A DNA stretch of 64,000 bases, taken from contig NZ_CP017141.1 of NCBI RefSeq assembly GCF_001721645.1, forward strand, positions 6,014,001-6,078,000, given 5' to 3'. Source of the DNA: Pedobacter steynii. GTDB taxonomy: Bacteria > Bacteroidota > Bacteroidia > Sphingobacteriales > Sphingobacteriaceae. Every line of letters starts with the position of its first letter. The first letter of the stretch is position 1. Under the pieces are notes generated by a model. It was not told the DNA's origin, did not search any database, and worked only from the letters and a program-made list of their open reading frames with translations. This document shows positions 57,201 through 62,759 of the stretch, piece by piece. The position numbers and the translations under genes are program-made.

Positions 57201-58483
57201 ATAGGCAATACCTTTCCGGTCTGCATAAAATGATCATAAGCGTTGATGATCTGTCCAGCAAGAAGCTTCATGGTGAAACGATCGGCAATCAAGTGATGCA
57301 TCACAATCACCAGGACTGCTTTTTTGGATGAAATTTGAAAAGCCGTTATCCGGAACAATCGTTTAACAGTTTCAAAATCAAAGTTAAACTCCGCAGCAAT
57401 CAGATTTTCAAGGTCTTTAGGACTGCCGTTTAAGTCAACAATATGGAGCAAAGAACCGGTATCTTCAGCCGGTTTAAGTATAATCTGGTCATTCAGCAGC
57501 TCAGCATACTTAAAAAATATACTGTCCTTTTTCAGGATTTCCTGCAAAATCCAGCTCAGCGCTTCAGTATTCAAATGCTGATTAAAATGCATTACCAACG
57601 GTATATTGTGGTAAACAGGTTTGGAAGGATATAAATATCCTGCTTCAAATTTATCAATAAACCAAAGCCGCTCCTGATGGTATGATGCCGGAACGGGATG
57701 CTGATTTTTGTCAGCTAAACTGAGCTGGTCTATGGTCTGACTGATCTCCTGGTCGTCCAAAAATTCTATTTCATGGATAGGCATATGAGCATTGATCAGT
57801 AGCTTTCTGCAAATACCCCAATAGGCTCCGGCTATTTGTTTGATATACTGTAATTCGAACCTCCTTGCATCGTATCTCAGGTTCAGTCTAAGGTTTTCCT
57901 TACTTTCGAAAGAAAAAAGAAGATCTATCTCTGCATTCCGTAATACATCTACATCGTGAATACTTTCGAACGCCACACCTGATTTAATAAAAGCGTCGTT
58001 TTCCATTTCTCCGGCTGAAAAAATTCTTGACAACTCATAATCAACATGTTGAAGGTCCTGATTCAAATTAACCTGGGTATTCCTGATCAGTTCAGCGAAT
58101 GTAAATGCATCCAGCTCATTAATCCGGAATGGGACAATTTTCCCGCCTTTACTGCTTTTATCTTCCTGATAGGTCGTTGTAAAAATCAAAACATCCTGTT
58201 TAAAAGATAGCTTATTCATCAAGGCTGCAAGCACACTTATAAGGATGATATGCTGTCCTTTGGCCGAGGAAGTCAGCTTGAATAAATCCTCTTGCAGATC
58301 AACAGGAGCCATCAGCTCAAAAAGACGAAAATCACTTTCCTGTCCACGATCAGTAATAGAAAGACCGGGCTGGAAATAATTTGTCCATTCAAAATTATTC
58401 AGCCTTTTATTCCAATAGGTACGACCCTTAATATTTAAATTCGCGCTCAGGGCGCCAAGATCCAGTTTTGATTGATTCGACAT
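48284..58483 (-). CDS. Three-module nonribosomal peptide synthetase, half-C then C-A-T-C-A-T-C-A-T
   Basis: A 3399-residue NRPS. By residue: partial C domain 1-265 (C-terminal half only); C 275-720 with altered motif MHHLIADR near 394 (HHxxxD, then R for G); A 745-1230 (YTSGTTGHPKG near 871); T near 1261 (LGGHSLKA); C 1320-1760 (DMHHIITDGIS); A 1785-2280 (TSGSTGKPKG); T near 2313 (LGGHSLRA); C 2375-2800 (THHIIFDGIS); A 2840-3310 (TSGSTGTPKG); T near 3343 (IGGHSLNA). Pockets read by eye against GrsA: DFWNVGMVHK (Thr-like), DVWHFSLVDK (Ser-like), DTESIGTVCK (basic residue, Lys/Orn-like). It ends after the last T: no thioesterase, reductase or epimerase domain. It follows the A-T-C protein by 47 bases. 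The block at about 51.7-55.0 kb is richer in G+C than the rest of the gene. Confidence 0.95.
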   Translation of the reverse strand: MSNQSKLDLGALSANLNIKGRTYWNKRLNNFEWTNYFQPGLSITDRGQESDFRLFELMAPVDLQEDLFKLTSSAKGQHIILISVLAALMNKLSFKQDVLIFTTTYQEDKSSKGGKIVPFRINELDAFTFAELIRNTQVNLNQDLQHVDYELSRIFSAGEMENDAFIKSGVAFESIHDVDVLRNAEIDLLFSFESKENLRLNLRYDARRFELQYIKQIAGAYWGICRKLLINAHMPIHEIEFLDDQEISQTIDQLSLADKNQHPVPASYHQERLWFIDKFEAGYLYPSKPVYHNIPLVMHFNQHLNTEALSWILQEILKKDSIFFKYAELLNDQIILKPAEDTGSLLHIVDLNGSPKDLENLIAAEFNFDFETVKRLFRITAFQISSKKAVLVIVMHHLIADRFTMKLLAGQIINAYDHFMQTGKVLPIKSAARYEEFCLWQKSMFGSIELGLLSFWKKAIGKNLRALEFPLNRSRAAIHIYKAATVKIAIPEEVLKQVLAFTASHQLSTETFFMGVFKILLHKYALQDEIVIGASIQNREHQLLRDMIGPVSNLIPVKSDVNDELSVLSYLGDLYEAYQESGKYQLMPFDKMVTELAPEKDMSRTALFDVLFQYDDAPVQVSDLNGLQVEIEETNLGYGKYDLNLLIQHNGKIADGIMVYNALYLDELTVKAFMKHFVQLIQNVIKTPQLSIGYLQITEKKERAQLLAGLDNCEVKYPESETIVSLFKKRVLKDPLSIAIEFEEKQMTYQELDRLSNLVANALIATGLTGNAITGILTDRSPDAVIAMLGILKAGGAYLPIDIDFPASRIDYMIKDSGLEFILADRQFKGIIPDHVKVIYLDEIEMKNTDVLSAELRSKPSDLCYVIYTSGTTGHPKGVMIEHRNVVRLMFNESFSFDFNEHDVWTMFHSHCFDFSVWEMYGALLYGGKLIIVPKQTAKDSKIFLRLLKEKGVTILNQTPGAFYNLIAEDELADDDALKIRLVVFGGEALNVRRLHSWYTRHPSVKLVNMYGITETTVHVTYKEISGSEIEANINSIGKPIPTLSVCLLDKYMNLVPLGIAGEIYVGGEGVARGYLNNKPLSDLRFINSPYHQARRLYRSGDLARINNSGEIEYIGRADNQVQLRGFRIELGEISYALQLFAGIKEVHVSLLEVGEDQYLVAYYVADERIDERTLRSHIAELLPDYMHPSYYVELHSFPLTSNGKLDVKLLPKPVVELEADHIAPTGAIEEQLAEIWSSVLGIDKALIGRNRSFFELGGHSLKAVNLINQISKEMGAGLRLKDVFNYPTIRGLGELPEFGTRSQYQGIGKAAKQPYYRLSSAQKRMYLLYQLDRESLAYNMPHLFRLEGAVDLVRLEDAFSRLISRHGILRTVFEQVGEEPVQSVLAPFVFKVSCFTAADQSELAAVSDLFIRPFDLEEGPLLRVGLVCLSAEEHVLMIDMHHIITDGISQEILIREFMALYQGADPALPELQYIDYAEWQYNRLQEHGQEADKAYWLNRFSAELPVLNLPLDEVRPLVKDHKGGSVQFMLTAAESQALKKLADEQGSTVFMVLLCCWNLLLFRLSGQRDIVVGSPAAGRNHAGLEQMAGMFVNTLALRTEIPVEQEIQVYLQQLSTAVLDDFAHQDYQYEELIGALHLERDTSRNPLFDVMFVLQNYEMNELQIPGLTLSPLASPHQLSKFDLLLSCTERSGCLCFDLDYASALFLPASIDRYIGYLRRIIDTLCRNPETIIGDLDILPAVESEQLLNGFNQTERAYPSDGNLISLFEAQVARNPEQRALRFGQEELSYGALNKLSGQVSAYLHRQCGVASGSLVGILLERDSILVPAIYGVLKSGCAYVPIDPHYPVSRMVSILEDSGLKAVLTRGSCIPESLKENPLFRDLFIDLDVVLDDILLEEALSIPVKGSDLAYVIYTSGSTGKPKGVMIEHHSVVNRLLWMQDRYGIGASDLLIQKTPISFDVSVWELFWWSVSGAGLYVPEPGVEKDASALLEVIGREGVTTIHFVPSMLGAFLQMLVQEESPEVALQGLRQVFTSGEALPSVQVSQFRDYIHRYTGSRLINLYGPTEATVDVSYYECDFSVPVPFTIPIGRPIDNTRFYILDPQGKVVPLGVSGELCIAGVGLARGYLGNAGLTDAKFRFSAGIKGERLYHSGDLARWSASGEVEFLGRIDHQVKLRGQRIELEEIGVHLSAHEQIGESVVLLLEQQGEQSLVAYYISSVELGTEELRSFLSGKLPSYMLPSYFIRMDVFPLTGNGKLDRKRLPAPELLTGSGSYVAASGAIEQQLLEIWSEVLKIEASLISIDHSFFDLGGHSLRAMVVLNKVFKQLKVKLPLLEIFTNNTIRSLARLISDTEQSVYRSIPKASKKSYYSTNSAQKSLYFLHEYDREFLAYNMPRIVKISGVVTTEKLVDTLQKLVARHEIFRTSFALVENQPVQLITEKPDFNIPIFTSASIEETSQLLMSLIKPFDLAQAPLIRAGIVKVSDTEHYLMVDTHHIIFDGISNGIMIRDFAALYNNEQLPEIKLHFKDYAEWQQSHIQQKLMQRKKDFWMKEFAEGIPVLNLPTDFTRPVSKSHEGKVIDFKLNEEESGAIRDLAENQKTTLFMVLLSAFSVLLSKVSGQEDLVIGTSTAGRNHEDLNEMIGLFLSTLPLRNKPKADLKFSDFLDIVKHRTLASFEHQSFEFDIALEVAGERRDLSRNALFDVMFMLQNFERSSDIIPDLSFEMINWENAGAKFDLTLTAIEIDKEIALNFEYCTKLFKRETIERYGIWLRNIINQIVINSEIPIADIQLMSEVEKDEVLNQFNSAFVEYHTNETIIDLFEYQVSQRPEAEALTYMDRVFTYHELNERVNRLAHYLIKREVAMEEIVALYLDRSAEMIIAMLAVLKAGGAFLCIDPDQCPSERLKSILTESKVKNVIVAEMHTTDFYGAEALSFAEVEGCTDTFPVNNPKKVIPIYSLAYVTYTSGSTGTPKGVMIEHQSLLDYAMTFSDYFSVTDQDRVLQMASFTFDTAIEEIFPALISGASIVMLSERVFSGNSIADLIYKTNVSILSSTPLVLNELNGFVDYLGSLRIIISGGDLLKASYIDQLFYCCPIYNTYGPSESTVCMTYHPILNLEDAPIIGSPIRNRQVLLVDDHGNLAPVSLKGEICVSGKGLARGYLNDPELSQEKFVENPFSGGVMYRTGDIGRWLEDGRIEFLGRKDNQIKIRGIRIEPAEIEACLNKFPEIKDVLVVKKEYKDFSYLLAYYVANEQISPDDLKFFLSTLLPDYMVPLQYVFIPEMSMTITGKIDRNSLPEPEFDSMEYVAPETPTEEKLVEIWSALLGIEKDEISVTTSFFHIGGHSLNAMAFSSEVYQFYNIKMPLKELFIRPTIRFTADYIDKQMLIDEHPDNQMVVSL

Positions 58484-58530
58484 GTAATTGCAATCGGTTA
58501 GCGTGGTGAGATAGGTTGATGAGGTTTTAC

Positions 58531-61500
58531 TTAGATGTTGAAGATGATATTGTCATCTACGACAGCATCTCCTAAGTTATTTTCATGGAAAAGTTCTATG
58601 ATCTTTGTATCGGGGCCCGACATGACCTTTCTGATCATAGTTTGAAATTGTTCTGCCAGCAATTCCATATCCGAAGCGGTAAAATAGGCATTCGAATATT
58701 CTAATCTGAAGTCCATTACATCATCATATTCTTTAACATATAAAGTCAGCGGATATTTGGAATCTGTATGCTGGAAATCAAAACGGGTTGCCTCACGGTG
58801 ATCACTTTTTTCATGATCCAGAAAAACAAATACCACTTCAAAAAGACTGAGAAGAGGATGTTCTCTTTTGGAATTGATATCAGACATAATATTGGAGAGA
58901 TCATATATCTGTTTGCTATTGATTTCAATGAGCAGCTCATGTAGATATTTTACAAACCCGGAGAAAGTGGAATCATAGTTAATGATGGCACGGACAGGAA
59001 GCGTTTTCACAAACATACCTACCACCTTCTCTAACTCTTCCTGCATACGTCCGGATGTCGTACTGCCGATTACCAGATCATCCTGTCCCGATAACCTCGA
59101 AATAAAGAGGAAGTATAGCGAAAAGATTCCTGAAGCCAATGTGATCCTATCTTTCTTAACCAGATCAAAAACAGGATGGAACAGCTCTTTCGTTAAGCTA
59201 AAACTGATATTCCCCCCTTTATCGGATAAATCGTCGATTAAAGGATTAGATACCGGTAACCTGAAATGTGGCAATTCCTTTTCAAAAATCCCCAGCCAGA
59301 ATTCCCGGTGTTTGACATATTCTGTACTCAGCATAAAATCATACTCCCACTCCGCATAATCTTTGAGCTGAATCGAAAGTGGAGACAGATCAGTGTCATA
59401 ATAACTTTGGGTAAAATCTGTCAGCAATATGGTTTGGGATATACCATCACAAATGATATGATGCAGATCCATAATAAAAAAATGTTTGCCCTCATCTGTA
59501 CTGATAATTCCCGATCGGAACAAAATATCTTTACTCAGATCAAAGGGCCTGATGAAATCAGAAATTTTACGCTGCACTTCATCATTTGAACAAAAGATCT
59601 CATCCAGATGAAAATCAACCTCTTCACGGATCACCTGCATGATCACTTCGTTCTGCTCAATAAATATGGTTCTCAGGCTCTCATGTCGCGAAATTAACCG
59701 AACCAATGTTTCTTTTACTTTTGACACAGAAAAGGCTTCGTGAATCTCCCATACCATAGGCAGGTTAAACGAGGTTTTCTGAGGATTAAGCTTATAGCTG
59801 AAATACAACCTTTCCTGGGCTGCTGACAAATGGTAGGCAGGTTTCATTGTTGCCTTTTTAATCACCATCATATCATCCGTCTTTTGAGCCCTGATAAATA
59901 CAGCCTGCTTCTGGATGGTTCGGTTTTTAAAAATCTCCTGCAATGGAACCCTGACTTTAAACACACCGTAGATTTTGCCGATCAGCTTCATAATGCTTAA
60001 GGAATTTCCACCCATTGCCTGAAAACTCTCGATAGTGGAAATCGGCTTGTCTCCCAGAATTTCCTTCCAGATTCCCAGCAATTTCGTTTCTATGTCATCT
60101 ACCGGATTCACCAACTCAACAGGAATGGGTGTATTCAAAAGTTCCTGCAAATTAATTTTGCCATTAGGCAGTAAAGGAAAAGCATCAAGTTCTATAAACT
60201 TTGATGGCATCATTGCTGCCGGTAAAAAGTCCTTCATCACTGGTTCGAGCGCTTCATGAACATTTGACGGAACTTCAAACCCCGGTTTTCTAACAAAAAA
60301 AGCAAGTAATGCTTCTACTCCTCCTGCCTCAGATCGCAGACCAATAATGGCATTTTGAACAAAAGGAACCCTCAGCATAACATTTTCAATCTCTTCGGGC
60401 TCTATTCTTATACCCATCAGTTTTATCTGCCGGTCATCACGTCCGATTAAATCAATGTTTCCATCGGCAAGCTCCCGCCCGTAATCTCCGGTAAGAAATG
60501 CTTTTCTCATAGATCCATCTTTCAGTGTTACAGAAATGAACTTTTTTTCATTCTGCTCAGCATCGTTGAAATATCCTTTGGAGATATAATCTGAAACAAT
60601 TAAAATCTGACCGGTAATCAGCTTTTTACAGCGTTTTAAGTTTTCGTCAACAATCCACAATTCGGTTTCGTCAATTGGCTTTCCAATGGGAATTTTTGAA
60701 GCCTGGGCATCCCCTGGTTTAATGAGATAAAAGGACCTGATCATCGTGGTTTCAGTTGCACCGTAAAGATTCACCAACTGAATCCGATCAGCAAACACAC
60801 TGTACCATTTTGTGAGTTCCTGAGGCTTAATTTTTTCACCAGACATCAATACATGCTTCAGATTTTCGAAATCATCTGCTTTTAAATCAGAGGAATTAAG
60901 TGAACGAAATACACTTAAAACACAATGAATAAGGCTAACTTTTGATGCTTTAATCCAGGCATGCAATTTATCAGGAGCAAAGGTTTCTTCGTTTTGAACA
61001 GGAATGCAGATGGTTCCACCGGTTAATAAAGGAACAAATATATCCCTGAGGAAGGCATCGAAATAAGGACTGATCAATTGACTGACACGGCAATCACTTT
61101 GAATATCAAAAGCAGCAATTTCCCATTTCAAAAACTGAAGAAGACTGACATTACGTCCTACAATCCCTTTGGGAGTGCCTGTAGACCCGGAAGTATAGTA
61201 AATGTAAATACTGTCATCCTGATGAAATTCCGGATAATCAATCTGATGATCTACATCAAAAGCAAAAGACTGATCATACCTCAATACCTTTGTCTCTTTT
61301 CTTACGAAAACATCAGCTTCTGAGCTGATTAAATAGGCAAGATCAAGATGATCAGCAATCCGTTCCTGCCGCTGTATGGGTTGATCCGGATCTATAGGTA
61401 CAAAACAGCACCTGGCATTGATGCAGCCAATCACAGCGGTGATCATCTGTATCCGGTCTTTTATCATAATTCCGACAACAGTTTCGGGATTCAGATTTTC

Positions 61501-61641
61501 ATTCAACAACATATGGGTAATGTAATTCGCCCGGGATAGCACTTCCTCATAGGTCAGGGAGCGGTTATCCCCCTCAATGGCGATCTGCTGTTTATGCTTT
61601 ATCATGCTATGATAAAGCTCAGACTGAAATGTATTTAACAT
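58531..61641 (-). CDS. Nonribosomal peptide synthetase, loading-type A-T-C
   Basis: A 1036-residue NRPS. It begins directly with an adenylation domain (1-500; YTSGSTGTPKG near 152, YFDAFLRDIF, LVNLYGATETTM, FLTGDYGRE), then a carrier with FQAMGGNSLSIMK near 542, then a full condensation domain (about 615-1030; LSAAQERLYF, RHESLRTIF, MDLHHIICDGIS near 729, IGSTTSGR). The lack of an N-terminal C domain fits an initiation module. The pocket read by eye is DARHLSLMIK: His278, Leu299, Ser301 and Leu322 agree with serine codes, but Arg at 239 and Ile at 331 do not, so the substrate is unassigned. It lies 38 bases after the cupin gene and 47 bases before the large NRPS, to which its C domain should pass the first residue. 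Confidence 0.93.
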   Translation of the reverse strand: MLNTFQSELYHSMIKHKQQIAIEGDNRSLTYEEVLSRANYITHMLLNENLNPETVVGIMIKDRIQMITAVIGCINARCCFVPIDPDQPIQRQERIADHLDLAYLISSEADVFVRKETKVLRYDQSFAFDVDHQIDYPEFHQDDSIYIYYTSGSTGTPKGIVGRNVSLLQFLKWEIAAFDIQSDCRVSQLISPYFDAFLRDIFVPLLTGGTICIPVQNEETFAPDKLHAWIKASKVSLIHCVLSVFRSLNSSDLKADDFENLKHVLMSGEKIKPQELTKWYSVFADRIQLVNLYGATETTMIRSFYLIKPGDAQASKIPIGKPIDETELWIVDENLKRCKKLITGQILIVSDYISKGYFNDAEQNEKKFISVTLKDGSMRKAFLTGDYGRELADGNIDLIGRDDRQIKLMGIRIEPEEIENVMLRVPFVQNAIIGLRSEAGGVEALLAFFVRKPGFEVPSNVHEALEPVMKDFLPAAMMPSKFIELDAFPLLPNGKINLQELLNTPIPVELVNPVDDIETKLLGIWKEILGDKPISTIESFQAMGGNSLSIMKLIGKIYGVFKVRVPLQEIFKNRTIQKQAVFIRAQKTDDMMVIKKATMKPAYHLSAAQERLYFSYKLNPQKTSFNLPMVWEIHEAFSVSKVKETLVRLISRHESLRTIFIEQNEVIMQVIREEVDFHLDEIFCSNDEVQRKISDFIRPFDLSKDILFRSGIISTDEGKHFFIMDLHHIICDGISQTILLTDFTQSYYDTDLSPLSIQLKDYAEWEYDFMLSTEYVKHREFWLGIFEKELPHFRLPVSNPLIDDLSDKGGNISFSLTKELFHPVFDLVKKDRITLASGIFSLYFLFISRLSGQDDLVIGSTTSGRMQEELEKVVGMFVKTLPVRAIINYDSTFSGFVKYLHELLIEINSKQIYDLSNIMSDINSKREHPLLSLFEVVFVFLDHEKSDHREATRFDFQHTDSKYPLTLYVKEYDDVMDFRLEYSNAYFTASDMELLAEQFQTMIRKVMSGPDTKIIELFHENNLGDAVVDDNIIFNI

Positions 61642-61679
61642 AAATATTGTATTTAAAATACTTAGAAATATAATTGCTA

Positions 61680-62726
61680 CTATTTATACCGGTTAAGAAT
61701 ATCGACCATATTCTCTTTTCCGGTGTTCACAGCAACCTGATAGGCAGAGCTGCCAGGCATTAGTGTTTTACTTTGTACATCTGGATTTGCACCCAAAATA
61801 AGCATGGCTTCCAGGACCTGCTCAAAATCCAGATGAATGGCTTTTATCAATAGTGGTTCGCCAGATTCATCGGTATGGTCAATACTAAAACCATTGGTGA
61901 TAAACGAATTGATCAGATAACAAACCTCCTCTAAGCCCATCGTTTCAAGACCTAAACCATGGTCAATGTCAAACCGGTTCCACCAGTAGTTTACACTTAT
62001 GGAAGTGTCGAGCGACTGAACCTGATGCCACCAGTAAGGAGTCAGATACAACAAATCACCCTCTTCCAGTAAACAATAATATTTAGTTGCTTTTCTGAAT
62101 AGTGGAAACTGCTCATGATCCGGATCAGTGATTTGAACCCTGCTCACATGATCAAATTTTTTATCGGTATTAGGATACAAATACACGGAGTCTTCAGGTG
62201 AGAACAGAATCATCTCTTTACGGCCACGAACCTGAGCTAAGAAATTCTGACTCCGGTCAAAGTGCAGGTGTGTACTGCAGCCGGCACTTCCCATCCATAA
62301 ATTGATAGAAAAAACATGAGCAGAAGGATCCTTTGAAGTAGGAAGGCTCAGGTCATTCATTAATTCAGGAAAGATTTCAGGTATCGATAATTGCTGCAAA
62401 TAATAAGATTCCTGACTATTTACCTCCTTCGAAATCAGATCCACGGCTTCTGTAAAAGGAACCTTGATATTTACATACTGACTTACATTGGATATATTGT
62501 ATAAACCGCCCTGACTGTATTTAACATCAACCTCCTTGGAACCTATGGCCGACTTAAGGTAGTTATTGGTCCAATTGGTAAAACATTTGTCTCTCAAAAT
62601 GGCCTTTTTAAAAATAACCGGCTTTTTATTATAGTAAAGCTCATTAAACCGTTCCAGGTTAAGCTCATCTATCACATCTATTTCCTGATAAATGGTATCA
62701 TTGACGACTGATTTCAAACTACTCAT
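61680..62726 (-). CDS. Cupin-like (JmjC/FIH-type) dioxygenase with ankyrin-like C-terminus
   Basis: This 348-residue protein has a cupin_8-type fold. The iron motif is His155-x-Asp157 in CSTHLHFDRSQNFLAQVRGR with distal His234 in YLTPYWWHQVQSLD, as in Fe(II)/2-oxoglutarate hydroxylases of the FIH/JmjC group. KKPVIFKKAILRD near residue 36 and the segment EMILFSPEDSVYLYP are also typical. Residues about 283-348 (LIKAIHLDFEQVLEAMLILG, ANPDVQSKTLMPG, AYQVAVNTGKENMVDILNRY) read as about two ankyrin repeats, an unusual addition. It sits between the asparagine synthetase-like and NRPS genes, so hydroxylation of a free or carrier-bound residue is the likely job. The ankyrin part may bind the NRPS, which is speculation. 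Confidence 0.87.
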   Translation of the reverse strand: MSSLKSVVNDTIYQEIDVIDELNLERFNELYYNKKPVIFKKAILRDKCFTNWTNNYLKSAIGSKEVDVKYSQGGLYNISNVSQYVNIKVPFTEAVDLISKEVNSQESYYLQQLSIPEIFPELMNDLSLPTSKDPSAHVFSINLWMGSAGCSTHLHFDRSQNFLAQVRGRKEMILFSPEDSVYLYPNTDKKFDHVSRVQITDPDHEQFPLFRKATKYYCLLEEGDLLYLTPYWWHQVQSLDTSISVNYWWNRFDIDHGLGLETMGLEEVCYLINSFITNGFSIDHTDESGEPLLIKAIHLDFEQVLEAMLILGANPDVQSKTLMPGSSAYQVAVNTGKENMVDILNRYK

Positions 62727-62759
62727 ATGTTTAATTTTATAGGGTTCTTAATGAAAAAT

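Noticed and set aside
42714..61641. A colibactin-type D-Asn prodrug system
   Set aside because: The hydrolase-exporter fusion is suggestive, but the first NRPS lacks an N-terminal condensation domain, an Asn code and an epimerisation domain, so the specific D-Asn mechanism is not supported.
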